Part shown: in pieces, positions 25,043 through 34,010 of the stretch
Numbering within the stretch: position 1 is the first letter of the stretch
How the letters are laid out: each line of letters opens with the position of its first letter
Source: Halovivax limisalsi
GTDB taxonomy: Archaea > Halobacteriota > Halobacteria > Halobacteriales > Natrialbaceae
Reading direction: 5' to 3'
Length of the DNA stretch: 64,000 bases
Assembly: GCF_023093535.1 (NCBI RefSeq)
Contig: NZ_CP095757.1
Span: forward strand, 930,001 to 994,000
Program-made: the position numbers and the translations under genes
The notes under the pieces: generated by a model
Seen by the model: only the letters and a program-made list of their open reading frames with translations
What the model was told of the DNA's origin: nothing
The model's database searches: none

Positions 25043-27154
25043 ATGCAGCCGATTCGTGCGGCCGATTACCACGACCTCGTCTTCGTTCGAGAGCCCCGGC
25101 TCGCGCCCGACGGCGAGCGCGTCGCGTTCGTCCGTAGCGTCGCCGAGGACGACGAATCGAGGCGCGGAACGATCCACGTCGTCCCGACCGACGGCGGCGA
25201 GCCGCGCCAGTTCACCGTCGACGAAGGGGTCGACAGCGAGCCGCGCTGGAGTCCCGACGGCGAGTACCTGGCGTTCGTGAGTACTCGCGGGGCGGACGAC
25301 GACCGGCCGCAGCTGTGGCTCCTTCCTACCGCGGGCGGCGAGGCCCGCCAGGTGACCGAGGTCGCCGGCGGCGTCTCCGGTATCGAGTGGAGTCCCGACG
25401 GCTCGCGCATCGTCTTCACGCAGGCCTCGACCCCGGAGGATCGCGACGAGGGTCGCGACATGTCCGTCGACCCCGACTACGAGTTCGAGTCGCCGGATCC
25501 GCGCGTTATCGATCGGCTCAACTACCGGTCGATGCAGCGGTATTTCGACGGCGAGCGCAGCCACGTCTACGTCCTCGACGTCGAGACCGCCATGGCGGCC
25601 GCGGAAGCGGCGGGCGGCGAACCCTCGCGCGCGGACGCTCTCGACCGGCTCACCGACGGCGACGCGGACTACGTCGGGCCCGCGTGGGGCGACGCGGAGA
25701 CGGTCTACTACGCCAGCAAACCCGCCGACGAGCCGCTGCCCGACGATTCGGTCGAACTCGACATCCACGCGCACCCCCTCGCCGAGGACGCCGAGCCGGA
25801 GATCCTCACGCGGACGACCGGCTGGGGCGGAGCGATCGAGGCGACGACCGACGGCCTCGTCGCGTTCCCGCGGACGCCGGAAGCGCGCATGACCATGCGC
25901 CAGGTCGACATCGTCGTCCACGACGTCGAGACCGGCGAGGAGGTGGTTCCGACGGACTCGCTCGACCGGACGCTCTCCCAGGCCGGCTTCCAGTGGGGCC
26001 CCGACGAGGAACACCTGTTCTTCGCGACGCCGGACGAAGGTCGGGTTCGCGTCTGGTCGGCACCCGGCGACGCGAGCGCCGATCCGGAGTCGGTCTACGA
26101 CGACGGCGCCACCGTCGAGGCGTTCTCCGTCGGCGAGGAGCGCGTCGCGGTCGCCCAGAGCGAGTGGGATCACCCCGGCGACGTCTTCCTCGCCGGCCGA
26201 TCCGGCGGCGACCCGACCCGCCTCACGGACGTCAACGCCGACTACTTCGCCGACCGAACGGTCGCCGAACCCGAGGAGCTGTGGTTCGAGAGCGACGGTG
26301 GGGAGTGTCAGGGCTGGCTGCTGACGCCGCCGGACGTCGACGAGTCGGGAGGTATCGCGGGCGAGGAACCCTTCCCGCTCGTCGTCGAGATCCACGGCGG
26401 GCCGCACGTCCAGTGGACGACGTCGGGCACGATGTGGCACGAGTTCCAGACCCTGGCCGCCAGCGGCTACGCCGTCTTCTGGTCGAACCCGCGGGGCTCG
26501 ACGGGCTACGGCGAGGACCACGCGACGGCCACCTACCGGGATTGGGGCGATACGACCCTGTCGGACGTCCTCGCGGGCGCCGACGCGGTGAGCGAGCGCC
26601 CGGCGATCGACGCCGACGAGCAGTACGTCACCGGCGGCAGCTTCGGCGGCTACGTGACCGCCTGGGCCGTCGGGCGCACCGACCGCTTCACCGCCGCCGT
26701 CGCCCAGCGCGGCGTCTACGACCTCACCGGCTTCTACGGCTCGACCGACGGCGCGTACAAGCTCGTCGAGTACGACTTCGGCACCACGCCCTGGGCGGAA
26801 CCGGAGTTCCTCTGGGAGCACTCGCCGGTCTCGCTCGTCCCCGAGGTCGACACGCCCACCCTGCTCGTCCACTCGGATCGCGACTACCGGACGCCCGCCA
26901 ACGGCGCCGAACTCTACTACACCGGCCTGAAGAAACACGGCGTCGACGCGCGCCTGGTCAGGTACCCCCGTGAGGGCCACGAACTCTCGCGCTCGGGCGA
27001 ACCGGCCCACGTCGTCGATCGCATCGAGCGGATCGTCCGCTGGTTCGACGGCTACTCCGACGGGACGGACGTCCCGCCGGCGCTCGAACGCGACCCGAAC
27101 GACGGGCTGTCGGCGGACGAGCCCGACGGGGACGAGGTATCGGACGAAGAGTGA
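25043..27154 (+). CDS. S9 family prolyl oligopeptidase-like serine peptidase
   Basis: A 703-residue cytoplasmic peptidase: residues 1-430 form a beta-propeller with TolB/DPP-like blades (WSPDGEYLAFVS, WSPDGSRIVFTQ, WGPDEEHLFFAT), and the C-terminal alpha/beta hydrolase holds the triad Ser533 (GGSFGGYV), Asp614 (HSDRDYRTP) and His646 (EGHELSRSG). It is likely an acylaminoacyl-peptidase or oligopeptidase that trims short peptides. The ATG at 25043 (MQPIRAADYHDL) is preferred to the longer frame because the propeller begins there and an AATTAAT-like box lies about 28 bp upstream. The C-terminal tail is acidic. Confidence 0.92.
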   Translation: MQPIRAADYHDLVFVREPRLAPDGERVAFVRSVAEDDESRRGTIHVVPTDGGEPRQFTVDEGVDSEPRWSPDGEYLAFVSTRGADDDRPQLWLLPTAGGEARQVTEVAGGVSGIEWSPDGSRIVFTQASTPEDRDEGRDMSVDPDYEFESPDPRVIDRLNYRSMQRYFDGERSHVYVLDVETAMAAAEAAGGEPSRADALDRLTDGDADYVGPAWGDAETVYYASKPADEPLPDDSVELDIHAHPLAEDAEPEILTRTTGWGGAIEATTDGLVAFPRTPEARMTMRQVDIVVHDVETGEEVVPTDSLDRTLSQAGFQWGPDEEHLFFATPDEGRVRVWSAPGDASADPESVYDDGATVEAFSVGEERVAVAQSEWDHPGDVFLAGRSGGDPTRLTDVNADYFADRTVAEPEELWFESDGGECQGWLLTPPDVDESGGIAGEEPFPLVVEIHGGPHVQWTTSGTMWHEFQTLAASGYAVFWSNPRGSTGYGEDHATATYRDWGDTTLSDVLAGADAVSERPAIDADEQYVTGGSFGGYVTAWAVGRTDRFTAAVAQRGVYDLTGFYGSTDGAYKLVEYDFGTTPWAEPEFLWEHSPVSLVPEVDTPTLLVHSDRDYRTPANGAELYYTGLKKHGVDARLVRYPREGHELSRSGEPAHVVDRIERIVRWFDGYSDGTDVPPALERDPNDGLSADEPDGDEVSDEE

Positions 27155-27181
27155 CGGTCCCACCGCAGCTACCCGACGGTT

Positions 27182-27388
27182 TCACTCCGAGGTCACCACG
27201 TACGTGAGCGCGATGAGGATCACCGCCATCGCCCCGACCTGCTCCCAGGCGAACGTGGTGACGTTGGCCAGGTCCGAGGCGTAGATGAGGATAGACGCGA
27301 ACGAGACGGAAAACGCCACGTTGAGGACCAGCAGGACGACCGGGTGCCCCGGCGAGCCGTCGATACCATCCGCGAGATCCTCGCTCAT
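27182..27388 (-). CDS. Small two-helix membrane protein
   Basis: A 68-residue protein with a short acidic N-terminus and two hydrophobic helices (residues 17-38 and 46-66). Unknown family. The start at 27388 is chosen because the longer frame is non-hydrophobic and arginine-rich. It is convergent with the peptidase gene. A nine-residue match (YASDxANVT) to its first loop occurs in non-coding sequence at about 32570-32602, possibly a decayed relative. Confidence 0.6.
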   Translation of the reverse strand: MSEDLADGIDGSPGHPVVLLVLNVAFSVSFASILIYASDLANVTTFAWEQVGAMAVILIALTYVVTSE

Positions 27389-27715
27389 GGGGGTGCAATC
27401 GCGCCGCCGGCACCTAACACCTTCCGTACCAGCTGCGGCCGCCGGTCGAGACGCGGAGCCGGGCCGCTGCAATCGAAGCGAGCGAGCCGGACGAACCACG
27501 TGCGTCGGCCCGACACCGGCCGTAACGGGTGTCCGCCGTTTCGCACTCACCGGCGTTCGATCGCTTGTCGCAACTCGGAACCCGTCGGGGCGCGTACCGG
27601 GTGGCGACGCCCTCTCCGTATCGCACGGGGACGGACGCCTGCCCGTTGTGGGATCGGGAGACGGACGGTCACCAGCGGCGGTACACTTTTATTCTGACGT
27701 CAGAGAGTAATTACT
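27389..27715 (+). promoter_or_regulatory. Promoter region with TATA box and TGACGTCA dyad
   Basis: No gene is seen in most of this 327-bp stretch; it holds an inverted repeat GACACC/GGTGTC near 27510-27530. At its right end a TATA-like CTTTTATT (27686-27693) is centred about 27 bp before the ATG at 27716, so the transcript is probably leaderless, and the perfect 8-bp palindrome TGACGTCA (27695-27702) lies between the TATA box and the start. A repressor could act there. Confidence 0.5.
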
Positions 27716-28051
27716 ATGGGCACGGCCGAGCGGATCGCGTCGTATCGGGATGCCGTCGTGCGCTGGATCCGGGCTCGGTTCGGCGGATCCCGGGTCGCGG
27801 AGTGGGCCCACGGCCTCTATCACGGGATGGTAGTACACCCGGCCGCGGAGAAGCTCGAACAGGAGGCGGAGGACCTCGAGGACGCGTTCATGGTTGCCTG
27901 TTTCCCCGACGCGTTCGGTATCCCGTCGCCCGTCTCCTATTACGCGGCCGAGTTGCTCCCCTTCCTCGGGACGGAGTTTACCGCCTGGGAACGGCGCATG
28001 TGGGATCGATCGACGCTGATCGAACGCAAGGGACGACAGTATCACTTCTAG
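27716..28051 (+). CDS. Haloarchaeal conserved hypothetical protein upstream of arsA-like gene
   Basis: A 111-residue soluble protein, mainly helical (RYRDAVVRWIRARFGG-like start, EKLEQEAEDLEDAFMVACFPDAFGIPSP), ending in a basic segment (WDRSTLIERKGRQYHF). I do not recognise a fold. It ends 25 bp before the ArsA-type ATPase start, so the two are probably one operon, and the pair may act together, for example as ATPase and adaptor. Codon use is typical. Confidence 0.65.
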   Translation: MGTAERIASYRDAVVRWIRARFGGSRVAEWAHGLYHGMVVHPAAEKLEQEAEDLEDAFMVACFPDAFGIPSPVSYYAAELLPFLGTEFTAWERRMWDRSTLIERKGRQYHF

Positions 28052-28076
28052 CCGCCGGCAGTTGTACCCGCGATCG

Positions 28077-29048
28077 ATGTCGAACCCTCAATTCGTCTTC
28101 GTCGGCGGCAAAGGTGGCGTCGGAAAGACCACGATCTCGAGCGCCTACGCCCTGCGAGACAGTCGGGCCGGCCGGGAGACCCTGCTCGTCTCGACCGATC
28201 CGGCCCACAGCGTCGGCGACGTGTTCGACCAGGAGTTCGCTGACGAACCCGAGCCGGTGAGCGGCCAGGACCGGCTCTCGGTCCTCGAGATCGATCCCGA
28301 TGCGGCAGTCGAGGCCCATCGTCAGCGGCTCGAGCGTGAACTCGGGACCCAGCTGAGCGCCGCGGTGGTCAACGAGGTCGACCGGCAACTGGAGCTGGCA
28401 CACCGGGCCCCCGGCGCCTACGAGGCCGCTCTCTTCGATCGGTTCGTCGACGTGATGCGGTCGGCCGAGGCCTACGACCGCGTCATCTTCGATACCGCCC
28501 CGACCGGGGGCACGCTCAGGATGCTCGCCCTGCCGGACCTGCTCGCGGACTGGATCGACCGGCTGCTCGCCAAGCGCCGCCGGAGCGTCGACCGCTACGA
28601 GAAAGCTGCGATCGGCAACCGGCAACCCCGTCGGCAACTGGAGGGCGACCCGATCATCGCGCGACTCGAGGACCGTCGCGACCGGTTCGCGTTCGCCCGC
28701 GAGACGCTCCGGACCGACGCGACCGTCTACCTGGTCATGAACCCGGATACGCTCTCGCTTCGGGAAACCGAACGCGCGGTCGAGACGCTCCGGTCGCACG
28801 ACCTCGCGGTCGACGGGGCCGTGATGAACCGCGTGACGCCGGAACCGGCCGCCCACGAGGACGGTCCCGGCGCTCGCTACCTCCGCCAGCGGTGTGCGAC
28901 CGAGCGCGAGCGCATCGAGACGGCCAGGGAGAGGCTTCCGATCCCCATCGTCGCGACGATCGAGTCGCGAATTGCCGACGTGCGCGGTGACTTGCTCCGG
29001 GAATTGGCGGCCGAACTCGACGATCCGGCTGGCCCCGAGTGTCCGTGA
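28077..29048 (+). CDS. ArsA/Get3 family ATPase
   Basis: A 323-residue P-loop ATPase of the SIMIBI class with the deviant Walker A GGKGGVGKTT (residues 9-18), the switch I segment STDPAHSVGDVFD, the switch II region IFDTAPTGGTLRML, and a nucleotide-specificity NPDTLSL-type loop near residue 222. Family members either insert tail-anchored proteins into membranes (Get3/TRC40) or drive arsenite export with ArsB; no ArsB or ArsR gene is nearby, which favours a targeting or chaperone role. The start at 28077 (MSNPQFVFVGGKGG) is chosen over an ATG 15 bp upstream. Confidence 0.88.
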   Translation: MSNPQFVFVGGKGGVGKTTISSAYALRDSRAGRETLLVSTDPAHSVGDVFDQEFADEPEPVSGQDRLSVLEIDPDAAVEAHRQRLERELGTQLSAAVVNEVDRQLELAHRAPGAYEAALFDRFVDVMRSAEAYDRVIFDTAPTGGTLRMLALPDLLADWIDRLLAKRRRSVDRYEKAAIGNRQPRRQLEGDPIIARLEDRRDRFAFARETLRTDATVYLVMNPDTLSLRETERAVETLRSHDLAVDGAVMNRVTPEPAAHEDGPGARYLRQRCATERERIETARERLPIPIVATIESRIADVRGDLLRELAAELDDPAGPECP

Positions 29049-29232
29049 GTTCACCAGTGATCGAGCGTTCGTCTCCGGCGATCGTCGAATCCCCGCGACC
29101 GGCGTCCCGATTCAGCGCGCGCCGGCTCGATACCGGCGAGAAATGAACGGTTGTACCGCCGTCGTCGGTCCACCGGTGCCGAAACGACTCGTTTACCGAG
29201 TTGAAATCCCGAACTGTCGGTAAATTATGACC

Positions 29233-29271
29233 GTATTTAATACTGGTAACTACCGTGTGCGAACTACCGTG
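29233..29271 (+). promoter_or_regulatory. cstA promoter with direct repeat
   Basis: A TATA-like GTATTTAATAC at 29233-29243 is followed by two copies of AACTACCGTG (29248-29257 and 29262-29271) spaced 14 bp, ending 5 bp before the ATG at 29277. The second copy overlaps the expected transcription start. A regulator binding a direct repeat is possible. Confidence 0.45.
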
Positions 29272-29276
29272 ATACG

Positions 29277-31262
29277 ATGCAAGTCATCTGGTTCGTGGTC
29301 ATCGTGCTCGCGACGTTCACGGCCGGCTACGTCGGGTACTCGACGTACCTGGCGAGGGAGCTGACCGAACTCGACGACGAGCGCGAGACCCCCGCACACA
29401 GGTACGCGGACGGCCAGGAGTACGTGCCATCGAAGAAACCGGTCCTGCTCGGGCACCACTTCTCCAGCGTGGCCGGCGGCGCGCCGATCGCGGGCCCGCT
29501 GACGGCGGTCGCGGCGTTCGGCTGGGCGCCAGCGCTGCTGTGGGTGGCGATCGGAAACCCACTCTTCGGCGCGGTCCACGACTTCATGGCGCTGGTTTCG
29601 AGCGTCCGCCACGAGGGGAAGTCGATCGGCTACATCGTCGGCGAGTACGTCGGCGAGCGAGGCAAGAACATGCTGCTGTGGTTCGCGTTCCTGCTCATCC
29701 TCCTCGTCGTCGCGGCGTTCGTGTTCCTGATCGCGCAGGTGTTCAACGCCTACCCCGGCGCGGCGACGGCCAGCTTGCTCTACATCGCGCTCGCGCTCGG
29801 ATTCGGCGTCTACCTCTACCAGTTGAACGGTCCCTTCCTTCCAGGGGCGGCGCTGTTCGTCGCCGGCATCTTCGCCGGGGTCTGGGCCGGGTACGAGTAC
29901 CCGATCGCGCTCGTCGAAACGGGCGCCCTCCCCGACGGCACGATCGTCCTCTTCGGCGACCTGGCGGCGGCGGAGCTGTTGCCGCTCGCCGAGGCGCAGA
30001 ATCCGAACTTCGCCGCGTGGGCGCTCGTCACGGTGCTGTACTCGTTCCTGGCCGCGACACTCCCGGTCTGGGTACTGCTGCAGCCGCGTGACTTCCTCAC
30101 GTCGTCGCTTCTGTACACCGGCATCGGGGCGATGCTCGTCGGCGTCGTCGTGGGGACGATCCGTCCGTTCGAACCCGTCGACATTCCCGTCTCCGGGGTC
30201 GAGGGCCTCAACAGCGTGACGATCGACAGTCTCGAAGCGTCCGTTCCCGCGTTCGAGGGCTTCGTCCACCCCTCGCTGGGGCCATTGGTTCCGTTCCTGT
30301 TCCTCACGATCGCGTGCGGGACGATCAGTGGCTTTCACTCGCTGGTCTCCTCGGGGACGACGGCAAAGCAATTGAACAGGGAATCGGACGCCCGAACGAT
30401 CGGCTACGGCGCGATGCTCGGCGAGGGGCTGCTTGCGCTGACCGCGATCATCGCGGTTTCGATCGCCGCCGCGACGGTCGCGTCCGGTACCCTCGCGTCG
30501 GCCATCGCCGTCTTCCCGGCTGGTGGCGGTGCGCTCGTCTCGACGCTCGGGATTCCGGCCGGTCTGGCGTCGATCTTCATCGCGCTCGTGTTCGCGAGCT
30601 TCCTGCTTACGAGCACCGACACCGCGACGCGGCTCGGTCGCTACATGGTCGAGGAACTCGTCGGGACGCCGGAAACGAGTCTCCAGGAGACGCTGACCAA
30701 CCGGTACGCCAACGCCGGCGTAACCGTTGTCGCCGGCTACCTGCTGGTCGCCTCGGGCAGCTGGGGGAACCTCTGGCTGTTGTTCGGCGGCGCGAACCAG
30801 CTCCTCGCGGCGCTTGCGCTACTGGTTGCCACCATCTGGCTCGCAAACTGGAGCGACACGAAACAGCTCGTCAGTACCGGTGTCCCCCTCGCGTTCATGG
30901 TGACCGTCACCGTGCTGGGCCTTCTCTGGGTCGCACTCTTGCGCTTTCCGGCGACCATCATCGAGCCGGCCGTGGTTTCGGATCCCGCCGTCACCGAGTG
31001 GGACGTCTGGGGTGACGTGGTATCCGATCCAGGAACGCTCGCGCAGGTCGAGGCCTCGATGCACACGCTCTCGTTCGCGCTTCTGACCGTCCTGGCGCTC
31101 GTGCTCGTCTCGCTGGCGATCAGGCTGCTTCGGTTGGGGATCGACAACATCTCCGACGCCCGGGCCGGGCTCGCCACGGCTGCGGTCACCGACGGCGGCG
31201 AACACGTCCCGGAACCCGACGGCACGGCAGAAGCGGACGACGTGGGCGCTGACGACGAGTGA
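29277..31262 (+). CDS. cstA: Carbon starvation protein CstA family transporter
   Basis: A 661-residue membrane protein with about 16 helices. The N-terminal CstA domain shows HHFSSVAGGAPIAGP, GNPLFGAVHDFMALVSSVRHEGKSIG and, further on, IACGTISGFHSLVSSGTTAKQL, all hallmarks of CstA/BtsT peptide and pyruvate transporters. The likely role is uptake of peptides or pyruvate with cations when carbon is scarce. The C-terminal tail is acidic (GGEHVPEPDGTAEADD). The gene stands alone with its own promoter; the next gene is convergent. Confidence 0.93.
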   Translation: MQVIWFVVIVLATFTAGYVGYSTYLARELTELDDERETPAHRYADGQEYVPSKKPVLLGHHFSSVAGGAPIAGPLTAVAAFGWAPALLWVAIGNPLFGAVHDFMALVSSVRHEGKSIGYIVGEYVGERGKNMLLWFAFLLILLVVAAFVFLIAQVFNAYPGAATASLLYIALALGFGVYLYQLNGPFLPGAALFVAGIFAGVWAGYEYPIALVETGALPDGTIVLFGDLAAAELLPLAEAQNPNFAAWALVTVLYSFLAATLPVWVLLQPRDFLTSSLLYTGIGAMLVGVVVGTIRPFEPVDIPVSGVEGLNSVTIDSLEASVPAFEGFVHPSLGPLVPFLFLTIACGTISGFHSLVSSGTTAKQLNRESDARTIGYGAMLGEGLLALTAIIAVSIAAATVASGTLASAIAVFPAGGGALVSTLGIPAGLASIFIALVFASFLLTSTDTATRLGRYMVEELVGTPETSLQETLTNRYANAGVTVVAGYLLVASGSWGNLWLLFGGANQLLAALALLVATIWLANWSDTKQLVSTGVPLAFMVTVTVLGLLWVALLRFPATIIEPAVVSDPAVTEWDVWGDVVSDPGTLAQVEASMHTLSFALLTVLALVLVSLAIRLLRLGIDNISDARAGLATAAVTDGGEHVPEPDGTAEADDVGADDE

Positions 31263-31271
31263 CGCCTACCC

Positions 31272-31979
31272 TCACCGGGCTACCCAGCTCAGCACGCGAC
31301 CGAGCAACCCCGGCTCGTCCGGGTCGATCGATTCCCAGACCCGAAACGCCTGCTCGACGTCGGCCGAGGCACTCGCGACGCTCGTCTCGGCGTCGGGGAC
31401 GACCGCGATCAGATTCACTTCCGTGTGGCCGCGCAAACCGCCGCGCAGCAGCGTTCTGTTCGAGTATCCCTCGACGAAGTCGGCGACGTCGTCGGCGATC
31501 GCGTCGGCGACGATCGCGAACGTGAAGTCCGTGCTGTAGTGATCCTCGTCGGCATCGACCCGGTCGGCGGCCAGTCGATCGCCGAGCGCGCCCAGCGCCG
31601 TCAGGTCTCCGACGGTCGGTCGGTCGATCTCGCAGACGAAGACGTGCTCCTGCGTCCGGTGTTCGGCGAACGTCACCGACGGGTGCAGGACGTGCCGTTG
31701 GTGCTGGATGCGCAACTCCCCGTACATCGGGAATCGTTCGCCGTCGACCGCGTAATCGCGCTCCAGATCGTAGTGGGGAGCGAGCCGTCGCGCCACGCGA
31801 TTCAGGTACTCGTCGTCCCAGCGCGGCAGTTCGTCCGGCCAGTCGTCGGCCGGCAGGGCACCGCCTTCGGCCTCGATGGGCCCGGTCGAGTCGGGCGCGG
31901 TGGCCGACCCGGACGGCGCCTCGCCGATCGACCCGTTCGCACCGTCGGTCTCCTCGTTCGCACCGGTCACGCGTACCAC
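31272..31979 (-). CDS. Conserved haloarchaeal protein, unknown function
   Basis: About 235 residues starting at a GTG (31979) or a second GTG at 31970. The N-terminal 45 residues are low-complexity and acidic; the remainder is a mixed alpha/beta domain (EYLNRVARRLAPHYDLERDYAVDGERFPMYGEL, HVFVCEIDRPTVGDLTALGALGDRL, FTFAIVADAIADDVADFVEGY). Secondary structure suggests a soluble, possibly nucleotide- or protein-binding domain. I cannot name a function. It is convergent with cstA (10 bp). Confidence 0.65.
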   Translation of the reverse strand: MVRVTGANEETDGANGSIGEAPSGSATAPDSTGPIEAEGGALPADDWPDELPRWDDEYLNRVARRLAPHYDLERDYAVDGERFPMYGELRIQHQRHVLHPSVTFAEHRTQEHVFVCEIDRPTVGDLTALGALGDRLAADRVDADEDHYSTDFTFAIVADAIADDVADFVEGYSNRTLLRGGLRGHTEVNLIAVVPDAETSVASASADVEQAFRVWESIDPDEPGLLGRVLSWVAR

Positions 31980-32630
31980 CCCGCGTCCATGTCGTCGTGA
32001 TGCCGATACGCCCGTAAATACGTTGACTCTCGGTCGCCGTACTCGCGTGATTGTCGGTCGGCTTCACCGTCGTACCCGAATTCCGCACGTCGACCCGGGA
32101 ACGACTCGGGTGTCCGGATCCTGTAGCCGCCGTAGCGGCTTCACGCTCGTCGAGACCACCAGGCTCGAGGGACGGGGACCGACCTCCGTGCCGACGGCTC
32201 GGCCCGGGTCCGGGGTTGCACCTGAACCGGACGGCCCTCCCCGCGCCGTCCCGCAGCCGGAACGGAGCGAACCGTCGGCGACCTCGATCGATCGCTTCGC
32301 GTCGTTCCCGCGCTGGCACCGCTGGGCGTCGGCCATCGCCGTCGCGACTCGACGCCGGGAGCGCTCGCGTTCCTCGCCGGGAGCGACCCGCAGGCGGCGG
32401 CGGTCGTCGGTCGCTGTCCGGTGAACTCGGCGTTCGGAATCGATGCCAGCCCGTCGTGCCCACGGTCGATACCGTCCATTCGCGGCCGCGTGGCGGGGTC
32501 CCCGCGATCACCGCGTCCCCGAACCCGACGAGACCACCGCGAGCGCACCGGTTTATCGGGGGATCGAGGTGACGTTCGCCACGTCCGAGGCGTAGCTGAC
32601 GGTCGGGCCGGACGCTCCCGGCGACCGCGG
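31980..32630. other. 651-bp region without a supportable gene
   Basis: All ORFs here are arginine/serine-rich frames without haloarchaeal codon bias. Visible pieces: a hairpin AGCCGC-CGTA-GCGGCT at 32125-32140, and at 32570-32602 a minus-strand stretch that would encode YASDVANVTSIPR then stop, resembling the small membrane protein at 27182-27388. The region may contain decayed genes. Confidence 0.35.
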
Positions 32631-33419
32631 TCAGAACTCGCAGTCCTCTGTCTCCACGCACTGCTCGACCCAGTCCGGCGGCTCGAGGGTCGTCGGCTCC
32701 GGTTCGGGGTCGTACTCGTACTCGACGCTGATTGAGCCGTCCGGTTCGCGTTGCAAGAGGTACTCACCGTAGGACGATGTGTGGCTCAGGGAGACCTCGA
32801 GCGACGCCGACCTGAGGACGTCCGTCTCCGGATCGGTCCGAACGGAGCCCCGTTCGGGATCGACGCGGGTCAACGAGCGGTCCGCTGTTACCCACGCCGG
32901 CGAGGGTTCGTACACGGCGTACGCTCCGTCGGTCCCGTCCGCGACCCGCTCGTAGGCCGGGAGATTCAGGGGCCGGAGGATCATCGCGCGGGTGGAGCGA
33001 AGGTGGCCGCCGTCGTACGTCCCCTGGCCTTCCGCGACGAGGACCACGCGGTCGCCGTGGTGTCCGTAGTGAACGACTTCGCCGTCGGTCGCGAGCGACG
33101 ACCGGATCGACTCGCGATCCTCGTCGGCGGTCGTCGTGTACTTCGTGTACACCCGACCGTCCTCGTAGACGTACTCGATCGTCGTCCGTTCGTACTCGAA
33201 CGTGAGGTGCGCGGCGTCGGGCCCGAGGACCGTCGCCTCGTGGCCGACCAACAGCGTTCCGTCGACGTTGACCGCTCCCGAGGAGGCGAACCGTTCGGAA
33301 TCGCCGTGCTCGAATGGCGCCTCCGTTGGCGTCGGGCCTAGCGGAAAGCAGAACAGCGCCCCGACCCCGACGACGAGGAGCACGCCGATCACCCCGGCGA
33401 CGAGGTATTTACGTTTCAT
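32631..33419 (-). CDS. Membrane-anchored or secreted protein, unknown function
   Basis: A 262-residue protein with an N-terminal signal anchor (MKRKYLVAGVIGVLLVVGVG) followed by an extracellular domain rich in beta strands (TFEYERTTIEYVYEDGRVYTKYTTT, VVLVAEGQGTYDGG). The acidic C-terminus has two cysteines in the pattern CVETEDC. The signal has no lipobox, but FCF after the helix may be relevant. No family recognised. It may be a haloarchaeal surface protein. Upstream lies the intergenic repeat array. Confidence 0.62.
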   Translation of the reverse strand: MKRKYLVAGVIGVLLVVGVGALFCFPLGPTPTEAPFEHGDSERFASSGAVNVDGTLLVGHEATVLGPDAAHLTFEYERTTIEYVYEDGRVYTKYTTTADEDRESIRSSLATDGEVVHYGHHGDRVVLVAEGQGTYDGGHLRSTRAMILRPLNLPAYERVADGTDGAYAVYEPSPAWVTADRSLTRVDPERGSVRTDPETDVLRSASLEVSLSHTSSYGEYLLQREPDGSISVEYEYDPEPEPTTLEPPDWVEQCVETEDCEF

Positions 33420-33496
33420 CGGAATTGCTTTTGACGCAGACAGATTAATTGTTTCGCCGGTCGAGGCCCGGATTTACACGTAAAATATAAATTACC

Positions 33497-34010
33497 GTTG
33501 CAGTCTCGCTCCGCTCACCGCTCGGAATTCCCGGCCGCCTCGCTCCGCTCGCCGTCTCGCACCTCGCGGCTCCGCCGCTCGGTCTCCCGCGGTTCTCGCC
33601 CACTTCGTTCGCTCCGAACCGCGCTCCTCGCGGCTCCGCCGCTCGGTCTCCCGCGGTTCTCGCCCACTTCGTTCGCTCCGAACCGCGCTCCTCGCGGCTC
33701 CGCCGCTCGGTCTCCCGCGGTTCTCGCCCACTTCGTTCGCTCCGAACCGCGCTCCTCGCGGCTCCGCCGCTCGGTCTCCCGCGGTTCTCGCCCACTTCGT
33801 TCGCTCCGAACCGCGCTCCTCGCGGCTCCGCCGCTCGGTCTCCCGCGGTTCTCGCCCACTTCGTTCGCTCCGAACCGCGCTCCTCGCGGCTCCGCCGCTC
33901 GGTCTCCCGCGGTTCTCGCCCACTTCGTTCGCTCCGAACCGCGCTCCTCGCGGGTCACTGCGTTCTCCGCTCGGCATTCCGAGGCGCTTACTCCGTTCGC
34001 GCCTCGCTCA
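33497..34010. repeat. Intergenic repeat block between upp and the secreted protein gene
   Basis: The block begins at the upp stop codon (its TGA is inside TGAGCGAGGCG on the minus strand) and ends about 80 bp before the secreted-protein ATG. Its flanks carry single copies of a GCGAGG...CTCGGAATTCCGAGCGG-like palindrome-rich repeat; its centre is the 64-bp tandem array. All six frames across it give only compositionally biased ORFs, because 64 is not a multiple of three. Confidence 0.8.
33563..33946. repeat. Six perfect 64-bp tandem repeats
   Basis: Units start at 33563, 33627, 33691, 33755, 33819 and 33883, each beginning CTCGCGGCTCCGCCGCTCGG and ending in CCGAACCGCGCTC; a seventh copy is cut after 7 bases. 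The copies appear identical. Each unit contains the word CTTCGTTCGCTCCG, typical of the short GC-rich repeats found after haloarchaeal genes. Perfect identity indicates recent expansion by slippage or recombination; copy number may be an assembly estimate. Confidence 0.9.

Noticed and set aside
33563-33946. CRISPR array
   Set aside because: Repeats are contiguous without spacers and are much longer than archaeal CRISPR repeats.
33492-33977. 161-codon minus-strand ORF over the tandem array
   Set aside because: Repeat-derived, no start context or bias; the array is intergenic.
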